Shown here: positions 34,690-43,642 of the stretch, in pieces | Position numbering within the stretch: position 1 is the first letter of the stretch | How the letters are laid out: every line of letters starts with the position of its first letter | DNA from: Chloroflexota bacterium | GTDB taxonomy: Bacteria; Chloroflexota; Anaerolineae; Aggregatilineales; Phototrophicaceae | Reading direction: 5' to 3' | NCBI GenBank assembly: GCA_026707745.1 | Contig: JAPOWG010000105.1 | Span: forward strand, 1-64,000 | Length of the DNA: 64,000 nucleotides | Notes under the pieces: model-generated | Database searches by the model: none | What the model was told of the DNA's origin: nothing | Seen by the model: only the letters and a program-made list of their open reading frames with translations | Program-made: the position numbers and the translations under genes

Positions 34690-36888
34690 TTATTTCGCTG
34701 CGGATGCAAAATTGAAGGCGGGCAGCTTCAACATGTTTTCTGGGTGAGGAATAGCCAGACGTTCCCCAGTATCGAAATTGTACCATGCCACATAGATCGG
34801 GTACGCGTCTTCGAGATTCTCTGGAACTTCGAACCTGTGGCTTGTCCGCAGTGTTTCCCCCTCGTCAAGATAAACCAGCGGAACTTTGGGTGCGGAGTCC
34901 GCTTGCATCAGAACTTCGAATGCTTGGCCGAGTTGAAACTCTTCGGCGAACACGATTGCCAGAACGCGCCAATCGCCAGACAGCCTTTTCTGCAGTCGCC
35001 AATACAATTCCAATGTATCTCCACGCGCGAAGCGAAAGGCATCGAGGCTGATGCTGTCGCCGAACAGTGTGTCCGTCCTTGTTGCGTCCTCTGGCGCGAT
35101 TTCACTGTGAGACTCTCCCACGAAGGCGCCGACCGGGATGGTATAAGTTAGCCCCAGCGCGCCGTCTTCCAAAACAGGGCGAATGTTGCTTCCGTAGGGA
35201 AATGGGTACCAGCCAATTTGCAATTGTACGAGCGAGAACCCTTTGGCGCTTTCAGGAATCTCAAGGATATATTCATCGCGATAAATGGTATCCGGTTGCC
35301 ACCAGGTCGTCGGCAAGGTTCCCCAACCCGGGAAGGTATCGATTGTGGCGATTGCCTTGTCTCGATCAATCAAGCTGATAAACAGAGCAAGCGGCACATC
35401 GGACTGGGCGAGCGGACGCCAATAGAACGTGATCGGAATTGCGTCTCCCGCCATCCAGCGCTGTTGCGGCGGCACTTCATGGGCGATCAGCGTGATGTCT
35501 TGCCATCTTGCGAAGGTACGAACGGCGGTTTCCGGCAGGTTCTCGACGCGCGGCGGGTGATCGTAATGCGGGACAATATAGACGAAGGGAACAATCGCAG
35601 CAAAAGCGAACATGGGTAGGGCGATCAAGCCCGCCGGTATCCTCAGCGCCGTCAAACCCAAGGCCAGCAGCAGACTGATTGCGGCGCTATACGGGAAAAG
35701 CAGGCGACCTTGCGACGCCGTAGTTTGCAAAGTAAACCAAATGACCATCGCCATACCCACGCTGACAATGGCGCCAAGGACACAGCAAACCGTCAGTTCA
35801 TACGATTTCTTCCGATTCTTTAACAGATAAACAACGAGACCTGCAAGGGCGAGCGCGGTCAAGGCATCCATCGCGACATAGTGAAATTCGTTGGTCAAGT
35901 TGGTGAACCAGCCAAACAAACCCCAATAACTGCGGCGAAAGCCCTCAAATTCCTCGGCTATCAGTCGCGGTATTGTGGTGCTTCGTCCCCCAAAGTTGGC
36001 GATCATCATTTGCGTGCCAAATAACTCCTGATAAAGCATCAGGTTTCGCCAATACCACCAGCTCGCGATGACCAACCAGCACAGGAGCATAGATCCGCCA
36101 AGAATAACAAGTCCGCGAAGCGCGCGCTTGCGCAATGCCAGCCAGACGCCAGCCAGCGCGACGGTCACGACAAAAGCCATGGCGCTTAGCTTTGCCAAGG
36201 TCATTAGCGCTATGAATGCTGCGAGCAAGAGACTGCGCCTGGTCTGAAAGCCCTCGCGCAGCATCACAAGCAACTGCCAAGTGATCAGCGCGCCCAGCAT
36301 CGCCGCCAGATTGTCATTGCTCACGGAGGTGGAAATGAACAGGAATTGTGGATTGAAGGCCACAAAGCCGGTGGTCAAAACTGCGAATCCGACTGAATCT
36401 GGCCGAATCGCCCGCGCAGACTGATATACAGCGGCTATGGTCACTGTCGCCATGCCTAATGTAACCAGGCGCATGATGTAAATAGCCCGGGATGTGCCAG
36501 TGAGATCGGGCGGATGAGGTTGCTTGTAGAAGACCAGATTACGGTTGCCCAGCCTCCAGTGATGACCAAGGTTGACCAAGGGATTCCGATAATAGAATTC
36601 GTCAAAGTCCTCCGTATCAACACTCAGCCATATCGGGGTCATTAACAGGTAATATAGCGGTGGCTGGCTGGCTTCTTGCTCATAAAGATGGTCATGATCC
36701 GGCGATTGTACCGGCAAAGCGCCGTCATGTTCCGCGATCCACTTGATTACACCAAGATGGTAGATGCTGTCCGGCGATTCGAAGTTTGGGGAAGCGTATA
36801 AGTAGATCAGACCGAGGCAAAAAAATATCAATGGCAACAGCCACTGGAAGGGCAGCCCCGTAATGCCTTCGAGTCGATTCACAAACAA
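34690..36888 (-). CDS. Multi-pass membrane protein, GT-C-like, paralogue of 13612-15375
   Basis: This 732-residue protein is a close paralogue of the 587-residue protein at 13612. Shared blocks include PFQWLLPLIFFCLGLIYLYA, HDGALPVQSPDH, EASQPPLYYLLM and DNLAAMLGALITWQLLVMLR. It has about eleven membrane helices and then two soluble beta-rich modules (about 455-590 and 590-732) where the paralogue has only one. As in the paralogue, QPPLYY after an acidic loop suggests a polyprenyl-linked sugar transferase. The start is uncertain (TTG at 36888, or GTG at 36882). Its stop lies inside a partial repeat copy. Confidence 0.82.
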   Translation of the reverse strand: MFVNRLEGITGLPFQWLLPLIFFCLGLIYLYASPNFESPDSIYHLGVIKWIAEHDGALPVQSPDHDHLYEQEASQPPLYYLLMTPIWLSVDTEDFDEFYYRNPLVNLGHHWRLGNRNLVFYKQPHPPDLTGTSRAIYIMRLVTLGMATVTIAAVYQSARAIRPDSVGFAVLTTGFVAFNPQFLFISTSVSNDNLAAMLGALITWQLLVMLREGFQTRRSLLLAAFIALMTLAKLSAMAFVVTVALAGVWLALRKRALRGLVILGGSMLLCWLVIASWWYWRNLMLYQELFGTQMMIANFGGRSTTIPRLIAEEFEGFRRSYWGLFGWFTNLTNEFHYVAMDALTALALAGLVVYLLKNRKKSYELTVCCVLGAIVSVGMAMVIWFTLQTTASQGRLLFPYSAAISLLLALGLTALRIPAGLIALPMFAFAAIVPFVYIVPHYDHPPRVENLPETAVRTFARWQDITLIAHEVPPQQRWMAGDAIPITFYWRPLAQSDVPLALFISLIDRDKAIATIDTFPGWGTLPTTWWQPDTIYRDEYILEIPESAKGFSLVQLQIGWYPFPYGSNIRPVLEDGALGLTYTIPVGAFVGESHSEIAPEDATRTDTLFGDSISLDAFRFARGDTLELYWRLQKRLSGDWRVLAIVFAEEFQLGQAFEVLMQADSAPKVPLVYLDEGETLRTSHRFEVPENLEDAYPIYVAWYNFDTGERLAIPHPENMLKLPAFNFASAAK

Positions 36889-37705
36889 CGCTTAAGTTTG
36901 TCGGGTAAAATCCCCCGATATTCTAGCTTAAGGGGGCAGGAAATACACATAGGGAGATTGCCCAGGGCAATCGCATCAAATTATTTTTTACCGCCGAGGA
37001 CACCGAGGGTCGCGTAGACACTGACCGCCAGCGCCGAGTTTAGGGTCGTTTGTCGACTTTCCCTCTAATTCCGTCACCTGAATACGGCAAAGTCGCCAGC
37101 GAAATTTCACCTCTTTTAATGGACCGCGATTCGCGCTAGCCGAGCAAGAATATTACTTTCTGCGAGCGCGATAGCCCAAATCCGCTCTTACGCGCCCAGC
37201 GGCTGTGGCAAATCCCCCCAAAACGCGACCATTTAGTCGCCACCCGCGCCCCAATCTGCGCTACCCTACATAAAACGCGCCTTAACAACCGAATCAGCCC
37301 GGCTGCAGGACGGACGCCAGATTGCCAAACTGCCGAAAAAACTTTTTCCCCGGCAATTGCCGCGGCGGCAACCTTTGACTTCCGGAGCTTGACTTCTGGG
37401 GCTGTGCGGGGAAATCTTTGAAGCGCCTCGCGCCTTCACGAAACCCGCCGGCCTCAAGATCCCCGAAGACGGGCAAACCGCGCATTCACAATAGGCGTCC
37501 TCGGCGGTCAAGTGTCAGTCCAATTTCCTACCATGTCAGTCGCCGCATTTTGATGCAATTGCCCTGGGAGATTGCCTTGGCCGCTACCCCTGGAGGAGAA
37601 GATGTTTGCGTCTTGCGCCGATGAGTGATAAGTTCATATTCAGCGAAATGGCGCTTGGGACAGGGAAATGCCCAAACGGTTGGGTCTGTGAGGGAGCAGA
37701 ATCAC
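36889..37705. other. Long intergenic region bounded by inverted arms
   Basis: About 800 bp without a credible gene; several small frames (37266-37624) lack motifs. CCCAGGGCAATCGCATCAAA (36961-36980) is matched 19/20 by its inverse at 37550-37569. Between are a reversed CTCTGTG-type repeat (36990-37010), a GTAGACACTGACCGCCAG segment (37014-37031) shared with unit 2, a degenerate two-hairpin repeat (37132-37206), the palindrome GCGACCATTTAGTCGC (37225-37240) and GGCAATTGCC. This is repeat-rich, possibly decayed mobile DNA. Confidence 0.5.
37132..37206 (+). repeat. Two-hairpin dispersed repeat, degenerate copy H
   Basis: TATTACTTTCTGCGAGCGCG and TTACGCGCCCAGCGGCTG align with the type 2 copies, but the left hairpin is lost. 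Confidence 0.4.
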
Positions 37706-38569
37706 ATGCACGATCTGGAATTGCAGCAGTATCTTTTCGACGTACAGGGATATTTGGTCATCGAAGACGCCTTGAGCTCGGAAGAGGTGGCGGCTCTGAA
37801 CCGATTGATCGACGAGCAAAACTTGCCGCCGCCGGAGGCATCGCCTCGCTTTGGCAGCGCGCCGACCTTGGGATCGTCGCTCGTGGCAGTTGAGGATGTG
37901 CCGGAAAGCAAGATGAACCGAGATCGGGCAGCGCCTGTTGGTTCGGGGTTTCTCGATTGGGGGCAGCCCTTCTGCGACCTGTTGGATCATCCGGCGATCA
38001 TGCCTGTGCTGCGCTTTCGCTTGGGCGATGCCTTTCGGCTGGATCGCCTCTATGGCATGTATATGCGCAAAGGCAAAGGCTATGGCGCGCTGCATGCCGA
38101 TTATGGCGCGACATCTAAACAGTCAGAGGTAGAGCCAGGCGAATACTACGCCTTCCGCAGCAACCAGATTTATGACGGATTCATCGTGGTGGCTTGGGCG
38201 CTGTCCGACGCCGGGGGCGACCTGGGCGGTTTCTGCTGTATTCCCGGCAGCCACAAGAGCAATTACAGGTTGCCGCGGCAGATTGACGAGAATTTTGAGC
38301 AATCGCCTCATGTGATCATGCCAGAAGTGCCGGCCGGATCGGTAGTACTTTTCACAGAGGCATTAACCCACGGTACGTCTACCTGGCATGCCGAGCACGA
38401 ACGCCGGGCGCTCTTGTACAAGTACTGCGTATCGCACATGGCTTGGACTTCAAAACGAGTGGAGATGCCGAGCTCTGTCGAATTGACGCCGCGGCAAGAA
38501 ATTCTCCTCCGCGAGCCGGGTGATCCACTGCGTCATTTCCCGTCACTCTTTGAAGAGGCTGTAGTTTGA
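37706..38569 (+). CDS. Phytanoyl-CoA dioxygenase (PhyH) family protein
   Basis: This is a non-heme Fe(II)/2-oxoglutarate oxygenase of about 287 residues. Iron ligands are probably H and D in ALHADYGATS and a late histidine in FTEALTHGTSTW; R in ERRALLYKY is positioned to bind 2-oxoglutarate. The start at 37706 gives MHDLELQQYLFDVQGYLVIEDALSSEEV, the usual N-terminus, with GAGGGAG upstream; the track start (37625) adds 27 codons. Family members hydroxylate many small molecules, so the substrate is unknown. It precedes a phosphoesterase gene by 34 bp. Confidence 0.92.
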   Translation: MHDLELQQYLFDVQGYLVIEDALSSEEVAALNRLIDEQNLPPPEASPRFGSAPTLGSSLVAVEDVPESKMNRDRAAPVGSGFLDWGQPFCDLLDHPAIMPVLRFRLGDAFRLDRLYGMYMRKGKGYGALHADYGATSKQSEVEPGEYYAFRSNQIYDGFIVVAWALSDAGGDLGGFCCIPGSHKSNYRLPRQIDENFEQSPHVIMPEVPAGSVVLFTEALTHGTSTWHAEHERRALLYKYCVSHMAWTSKRVEMPSSVELTPRQEILLREPGDPLRHFPSLFEEAVV

Positions 38570-38603
38570 GACCGCGTCATCAATTGCAAGGAAGGGGCGA
38601 CTC

Positions 38604-39374
38604 ATGAGAATGGCGGTTTTCGCGGATATACATGGCAATCTACCGGCGTTTGAAGCGGCGCTGGCCGACATCGAGCGCTGCGGCGAGTTTGATCAGATCT
38701 GGTGCCTGGGCGATCTGGCGCTGATGGGCGGGCAGCCGCATGAATCTGTTCGGCGGCTGTGCGAACTTCGGGAAAACCTCGGCGATGACAAACTTCGGGT
38801 CATCGGCGGTAATACCGATCGCTATCTGGTGACCGGCGAGCGCATCAAGCTGGCTCCGCCGGGTGACGAGGCGCATTTCCCCGCCTGGCGCGACAACCTG
38901 CTGAGCATGAACAGCATCTACGGCTGGAATGCGGCGCGTTTGACCTGGGACGACTATGATTTGCTGCGGCAATTGCTGGGGGTAGAATTGCGGCTGAAGG
39001 TCGAGGGCTACGGTCAGGTAATTGGCTTCCACGCCATCCCCGGTCACGACGAGCCTACCGCTTTGCGTCCCGACAGCCCTGACGAAGAAGCGGCTGACGC
39101 TTTGCTCGATCGCGCCGGACGACTGGCGCTTTGCGGGCATACGCACCTGGCGATGGACCGCCAGATTGGCGCCTGGCGGGTGATCAATCCGGGCAGCGTC
39201 GGCTTGTCCTTCGGGGTTCCCGGTCTCGCCGAATGGGCGCTGCTGGAGTGGACGAAGGGCGAGTTGACGGTTGATTTGCGGCGCGCGCGCTACGATGTGG
39301 AGGAAACGCTGCGGACCTGGCAGACCCTGGGCTATCCGGAGATCGAGTGGATCCGCTCGCGTTTGATGGCTTGA
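38604..39374 (+). CDS. Metallophosphoesterase (YfcE/DUF2437-type)
   Basis: This 256-residue phosphodiesterase of the calcineurin superfamily carries FADIHGN (D, H ligands), GDLALMG, VIGGNTD (the usual GNHD is GNTD) and CGHTHLAMDRQIGAWRVINPGSVG. SD GGAAGGGG precedes the ATG. It is likely a soluble phosphohydrolase acting on a nucleotide or similar. It follows the PhyH gene, perhaps in one transcript. A related, truncated gene is at the end of the window. Confidence 0.9.
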   Translation: MRMAVFADIHGNLPAFEAALADIERCGEFDQIWCLGDLALMGGQPHESVRRLCELRENLGDDKLRVIGGNTDRYLVTGERIKLAPPGDEAHFPAWRDNLLSMNSIYGWNAARLTWDDYDLLRQLLGVELRLKVEGYGQVIGFHAIPGHDEPTALRPDSPDEEAADALLDRAGRLALCGHTHLAMDRQIGAWRVINPGSVGLSFGVPGLAEWALLEWTKGELTVDLRRARYDVEETLRTWQTLGYPEIEWIRSRLMA

Positions 39375-39453
39375 GTATCAGTGGTTCGATATTCCTGAGA
39401 ACGCGCCACGCGCCGCCCGTCTTCGCACAGAAAACTGGCCCGGGAGACTATCC

Positions 39454-39846
39454 GTGAATCGACGACTTTTCTTCGGCATCGGTTTCGCAATCTGGCTGCT
39501 GGCGACGGTCATCTTTCGTCTTGTCGGCCACGTCCTTTTTCTTCATGAAGAGCCCGCAATTTTGTCACTGATTTGGATCGCGACTGCCCTAGGCTTGGTC
39601 GCAATTGCTCTACTGCTGTTTCGCTGGCAGGGATTAAAGCGCGCGCAGCGCTTTGAAGCGGCTGTGCTGATGGTGATATCCGGCATGATTCTGGACGCCT
39701 TCATCACGGAGGGCTTTGCAGTTGTCTTCACCAATATGTCAGCCGACGCGGCAGGCAGCTTTGGCGCCTGGCTATTGCTGGCTTATGCCTGCGTGCTATT
39801 GACCCCGTTCTTGCCGCCCGGCCATGATCAGGGCGGATCGACTTGA
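39454..39846 (+). CDS. Small DUF5367-like membrane protein
   Basis: This 130-residue protein has about four transmembrane helices (IGFAIWLLATVIFRLVG, LIWIATALGLVAIALLLF, EAAVLMVISGMILDAFI, AWLLLAYACVLLTPF). The GTG start at 39454 has GGGAG upstream. The pattern resembles DUF5367, a small family of unknown role. Its 3' end overlaps that of the convergent membrane protein gene by 19 bp. Confidence 0.75.
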   Translation: MNRRLFFGIGFAIWLLATVIFRLVGHVLFLHEEPAILSLIWIATALGLVAIALLLFRWQGLKRAQRFEAAVLMVISGMILDAFITEGFAVVFTNMSADAAGSFGAWLLLAYACVLLTPFLPPGHDQGGST

Positions 39847-41057
39847 ATCTTCGGACGCCGCGCCCAGAAGCCCAGCGCCAAGGTCATGATGCCAATCGCC
39901 ACTGCTAGCAAGCAGATGATCCAGATCTGCGTCAGCGGCGCGGTCATCTCGAGTATTCTCGCGCCATCCAGCGCAAAACTGTCGCGCAGATAGATCTCCA
40001 CCACGCCGCGGCATCCTTGAACGATCGTCGACAATGCCACGCCAAAGGCGATCAGCCAGAGGGGCGCGTAACCCGTAACACGTCTGTTGCCGCCGCGTAA
40101 TTCAGTGGCGACGCTGTTGAGACAGGCGCAAAGGATCGCCAGCAGCGCCCAGCTCATTATCCAGTCTTGCGCGGCCTGCAATGCCGTGTTCTGCAGGGCA
40201 TTGTTGAGCATTGCTTGCAGACTAATCGCGCCCAGGAAACCGCCGGCAACCAGCCAAAAGAGCGTCGCGACGGCTGTCCAGTGAGGCGCCAGCGACATAT
40301 CATTGTTGCGCAGGCTAAGCGCGCGGTAAGCGTGACCGGCCAGGATTGTATAACAGAGGACGATCAGGGGCGTGGCGCTGATGCTGACAAGGGGCGGCAG
40401 CCCCAGTGTGGCGATGCTTATCAGGCTGCCAGACAGAAAAAGCAGGACCGCAACGATCTTGACACCATCGTTCGCCCAGTCCCGCTCAACCCTGCTGAAA
40501 CGGGTCATCAGCCAGAATGCCGCGCTCAACGCGGCGATGCTATAAGCGACATGCCATTGAAAGAGGTCCAGGACCTTGTCCCAGGGTGAACTCGCGAAGG
40601 GCTTTGCCAGGGAACTGACGCAGACCAGCAGCATGCCCGCTTGCCAGACGCGTGTAAAAGCCGAAGCCTCTTTGCCGGGGGAGGTCAATGCGAGCAGCGC
40701 CAGCAGGCCTAGGGCACTTAGCGCGTCAAGGAGACTGCCCCGGAGAAAGGGGCTGGCAATCAGCGTAACGATGATCAGGGCGATCCAGGCGCGCTGAAAA
40801 ACTTGCAGCATCCGCTCGGAAAGGGAGTCGGACGCCATGGTAGTGCCAGCCCCGACCAGCCCCGTCAGTATCACCAGCGACAAACAGCGAGCGCTAAGGC
40901 CTTTGACCGTTTCTTCGTCGAAATGGAGCGCCAGGGGATTCGCTGGAAGCTGAAACAGCGCCTCCAGCAGGAAACTCGCACTGTACAGCATCAGCAATAG
41001 AACGATCAGGCTCAAAAACTGATACTGGATCTTGCCGCGGGGAGACAGTCTGATCAT
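39828..41057 (-). CDS. Hypothetical polytopic membrane protein
   Basis: This 409-residue protein has about ten to eleven membrane helices and few polar loops. Isolated histidines in FQWHVAYSIAALSAAFW and ILAGHAYRALSL sit in or near helices, which recalls redox-type membrane proteins, but the pattern is not enough to name a family. It starts 5 bp after the stop of the upstream GT39-like gene, so they are probably one operon. Function unknown. Confidence 0.72.
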   Translation of the reverse strand: MIRLSPRGKIQYQFLSLIVLLLMLYSASFLLEALFQLPANPLALHFDEETVKGLSARCLSLVILTGLVGAGTTMASDSLSERMLQVFQRAWIALIIVTLIASPFLRGSLLDALSALGLLALLALTSPGKEASAFTRVWQAGMLLVCVSSLAKPFASSPWDKVLDLFQWHVAYSIAALSAAFWLMTRFSRVERDWANDGVKIVAVLLFLSGSLISIATLGLPPLVSISATPLIVLCYTILAGHAYRALSLRNNDMSLAPHWTAVATLFWLVAGGFLGAISLQAMLNNALQNTALQAAQDWIMSWALLAILCACLNSVATELRGGNRRVTGYAPLWLIAFGVALSTIVQGCRGVVEIYLRDSFALDGARILEMTAPLTQIWIICLLAVAIGIMTLALGFWARRPKIQVDPP

Positions 41058-41062
41058 GCGAA

Positions 41063-42484
41063 TTATGCTGGGCTTCGAAAGACCTGCGCCGGTCCGTGAC
41101 CGAAAATACCGTCAACGGTAAAGCGCAATTGATAGTCCCTTTGGACAATCGCCATCAACCGCAGGATGCCCGGCTCGCCGGCGGCGATCATATCGGGAAA
41201 GATCACAACCCAGGTCGGTGCTTGCCTTGACCATTCGTCGATCAAAGCCGGCAAAACAAAATCGGGCCGGAAGTACCAACGCCAGCCCTTGATCCAGGCG
41301 CCGGGCGGCAGCAGACCGGTACGGGCATGTAGTTGGGGCGTGCTGTCGGTTTCGGGCAAGACGAAGAGCGTTTCCTCCGGCGCGCTTTCGAGAAGCAATT
41401 GGGCGACGACCTCGTCGAACTCGTCATAGCCCAAAGTCGCGCCGGGCCCCAGGGAGGTCGGGATGTAGGTTACCGCGCCGGTCCAGAGCCAGCCGACGCC
41501 GATGCCTAGCGCCAGTCCGGCGAAGACCGTTTGCGAAACTTGCCACTGACGTGGATCCGCAAACTGGGGCAAGGTCCATGCCAAAACCATGCCGGACATC
41601 ACCGCGGCGAAGGGCAGGTGCCCCATGCCGTGGATCTCGCCGAAGCGCGGATAGAGCACGGTCAGCGTCGCCAGCCATACCAGCGCGAGCAAAAGCAGTC
41701 GACGCTTGTCCCGCCGCAGCGCGAGCAACGCGAAGGGAAAGACGAGCAAATTGCCCAGCAGCAGCTTGCGAAATAGATCGCCATCGAGCGGCACCCCATC
41801 CATGAAGCCATGCAGGTTGAATGTCCAGTTCCAGAAGATATAGCTGTCCAGCAGGCCGCTCGCCGCCAGCGCCAGCCATTGCAGCCCCGGCAATGTCAGC
41901 GCCGCCAGCGCGTAAACGAGCGAGAACCTGCGGTTTTCGGTGACTGTTAACCAGATGCCGACGAGAGCGACAGCCAGCCAGGCATGTTGCTTGAAGAGCG
42001 TCGCCGCGCCCATTAACAAACCCGTCAGCGCGATTTGCTTGTGTGTCGGACGTTCCTCCGCGTGATAATAAACGGTCAAAGCCAGCAGGACGCAGAGCGC
42101 CAGCAGGGTGTCGAAATAGAGCATGATATTGCCGTAGACGGGCTCCCACCAAACCCAGTACAGCGCGGCTAGCGCGCCGGCGGAGGGCTTGCCGCTCAGC
42201 CTTGTCGCCAGGTGATAGATCAACAGGGTCAAGGCGACAACCAGGGCGGTATTGAGGACTTTGATCAGCAGCGCTGGATCCACAGTGGGCAGCAGGGCTT
42301 GAGCGGCGGCGCCCAGCAAGGAACTGCCGGGGGCGTGCTGCTCCCAGATATCGGCGAAAAGCGTCTTGCCCCGATTCATCATCCAGGGGATGGCCAACTG
42401 GCCCGAATGCGCCGCCGGCGACAGCCAGAACAGGTGGCTCAAGACCTGAAACAGAATTAGGGCAAAGAGCAAGAGGCGCGCCAC
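41063..42484 (-). CDS. GT39-like membrane glycosyltransferase
   Basis: This protein of about 473 residues has ten or so helices and the ArnT/PMT-like layout: MNRGKTLFADIWEQHAPGSSLL in the first loop (acidic residues with a conserved QHAPG), then LYWVWWEPVYGNIMLYFDT. Family members transfer a sugar from a polyprenyl phosphate. The track start ATG (42592) lies inside a dispersed repeat. The GTG at 42484 has AGGAG six bases upstream and begins MARLLLFALILFQVLSHLFW, a normal first helix, so it is preferred. It is followed closely by the unknown membrane protein gene. Confidence 0.85.
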   Translation of the reverse strand: MARLLLFALILFQVLSHLFWLSPAAHSGQLAIPWMMNRGKTLFADIWEQHAPGSSLLGAAAQALLPTVDPALLIKVLNTALVVALTLLIYHLATRLSGKPSAGALAALYWVWWEPVYGNIMLYFDTLLALCVLLALTVYYHAEERPTHKQIALTGLLMGAATLFKQHAWLAVALVGIWLTVTENRRFSLVYALAALTLPGLQWLALAASGLLDSYIFWNWTFNLHGFMDGVPLDGDLFRKLLLGNLLVFPFALLALRRDKRRLLLLALVWLATLTVLYPRFGEIHGMGHLPFAAVMSGMVLAWTLPQFADPRQWQVSQTVFAGLALGIGVGWLWTGAVTYIPTSLGPGATLGYDEFDEVVAQLLLESAPEETLFVLPETDSTPQLHARTGLLPPGAWIKGWRWYFRPDFVLPALIDEWSRQAPTWVVIFPDMIAAGEPGILRLMAIVQRDYQLRFTVDGIFGHGPAQVFRSPA

Positions 42485-42526
42485 GACGAACTCCTGAATA
42501 GCGGCGGGAACTGCCCCACATCCTAA

Positions 42527-42602
42527 CAGCCGCTCGGCGGCAGCGAAAGAGTCCGCCGCGCTCACAGAAAATAACAAGCCTTCTTGTCGCATGAGCGACT
42601 CG
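42527..42602 (-). repeat. Two-hairpin dispersed repeat, copy D (type 1, inverted)
   Basis: A full type 1 copy on the minus strand. Its internal ATG (42590-42592) is the track start of the GT39-like gene (MRQEGLLFSVSAADSFAAAE). Confidence 0.75.
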
Positions 42603-42680
42603 GCTTATTGGAAGAGATGGGCGGGAAATCTGAGTAGTTGCAAGTAAGTAATGAGAATCAAGAACCGAGACGAACTGTAG

Positions 42681-42701
42681 GGGCGTTTCGGCGAAAGGCC
42701 C
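42681..42701. repeat. REP-like palindrome, degenerate (unit 7)
   Basis: GGGCGTTTCGGCGAAAGGCCC preceded by CTGTAG; followed by GCAAAATATATTCC and the CTCTGTG-type repeat to about 42756, in the same order as near 26786. Confidence 0.6.
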
Positions 42702-42860
42702 GCAAAATATATTCCTCTGTTGGTATTTCTCTGCGCACTCTGTGTTTTCTGTGTTCAGATTTTGTTGCACGACTTACTTGGATTTGCTTGTCTACGCACA
42801 CTGTTGTACACGGGTGGACCGACTTGCCCTTTGGCTACATGATCTTTACGGCGGGGAGAT

Positions 42861-42879
42861 TTGCGCTACAGTATATCAG
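42861..42879 (+). promoter_or_regulatory. Promoter-like motif upstream of TPR gene
   Basis: TGCGCTACAGTATATCAGA nearly matches TGCGCTATAGTATATCATA at 55331-55349, 68 bp upstream of another start codon. TACAGT may act as the -10 box with TTTACG as a weak -35. Confidence 0.35.
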
Positions 42880-42902
42880 AGTGAATCATTTGGAAGAGAA
42901 TT

Positions 42903-43523
42903 GTGAGCGCATACGAGGACAGCTATTTCGCGCATGGTCTGCGCTTGATGGATCTGGGCGACTATGAGGGCGCGGTCGCCATGTTCGACAACGCGCTCAA
43001 GCTGGGCTTGGGCGACCTCGCCGAAATCCATGTCTGTCGCGGCGAGGCGCTGGCCTATCTGGGCAAATGGACTGCGGCGGAAGACAGCGTCAACGAGGCG
43101 CTGCGACTGCAGCCCTATCTGGCGACGGCTTACAACGAGCGCGGCAATATCTATCGTTTCCAGGGCATGTTTGACAAAGCCCTTAACGATTACACCATGG
43201 CGATTCATATCGAGCCGGACTACGACGAAGCCTTCTTTAACCGCGCGCTGGCCTACGAATCGCGGCGCCGCTATGCCGATGCCGAAGCCGATCTCACCCA
43301 GGCTTTGCGGATAAACCCGAAGCTGGGCCAAGCCTACGAGGCGCGCGGACGCGCGCGCGCCAAGCAGTTCAAGTATGACCTGGCGGTCGCGGATATCAGC
43401 GCCTATTTGAAGAGCGGCGCGGCTCGCGAATTCGACAATCACAGCGAGATGCAGGGCTACTTGATTATCCTGCGCGTGCAGCGGCTCTTGTGGCGGTTGT
43501 TGCCCTGGCGGGGTAGGGGCTAG
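42903..43523 (+). CDS. Tetratricopeptide-repeat protein
   Basis: This 206-residue protein is four to five TPRs (for example GDYEGAVAMFDNALKLGLGD, GKWTAAEDSVNEALRLQPYL, GMFDKALNDYTMAIHIEPDY, RRYADAEADLTQALRINPKL). Start is GTG with GGAAGAG upstream. A soluble scaffold or chaperone-like role is typical. It precedes a two-hairpin repeat and the selC gene, which lies on the other strand. Confidence 0.92.
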   Translation: MSAYEDSYFAHGLRLMDLGDYEGAVAMFDNALKLGLGDLAEIHVCRGEALAYLGKWTAAEDSVNEALRLQPYLATAYNERGNIYRFQGMFDKALNDYTMAIHIEPDYDEAFFNRALAYESRRRYADAEADLTQALRINPKLGQAYEARGRARAKQFKYDLAVADISAYLKSGAAREFDNHSEMQGYLIILRVQRLLWRLLPWRGRG

Positions 43524-43543
43524 TCGGTATTGTATACGTAAAC

Positions 43544-43622
43544 CGCGTCGCTCATGCGACGAGAAGGCTTATTATTTGCGGGAGCGCGGTTAACCCTTTC
43601 GCCGGTTACGCGCTGAGCGGCT
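43544..43622 (+). repeat. Two-hairpin dispersed repeat, copy E (type 2)
   Basis: Begins CGCGTCGCTCATGCGACGAG and ends CGCCGGTTACGCGCTGAGCG. It lies 20 bp from the 3' end of selC. Confidence 0.75.
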
Positions 43623-43642
43623 GCTATAATTTGAAATTGCTA

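Larger units (their letters stand above)
42485..42902. other. Repeat-rich intergenic region
   Basis: Contains two-hairpin repeat copy D, REP unit 7 with a CTCTGTG repeat, and a promoter-like motif before the TPR gene. I see no gene. Confidence 0.5.

Noticed and set aside
37266-37624. Small ORFs in the 36.9-37.7 kb region
   Set aside because: Overlapping frames on both strands without motifs or good SD, within repeat-rich DNA.
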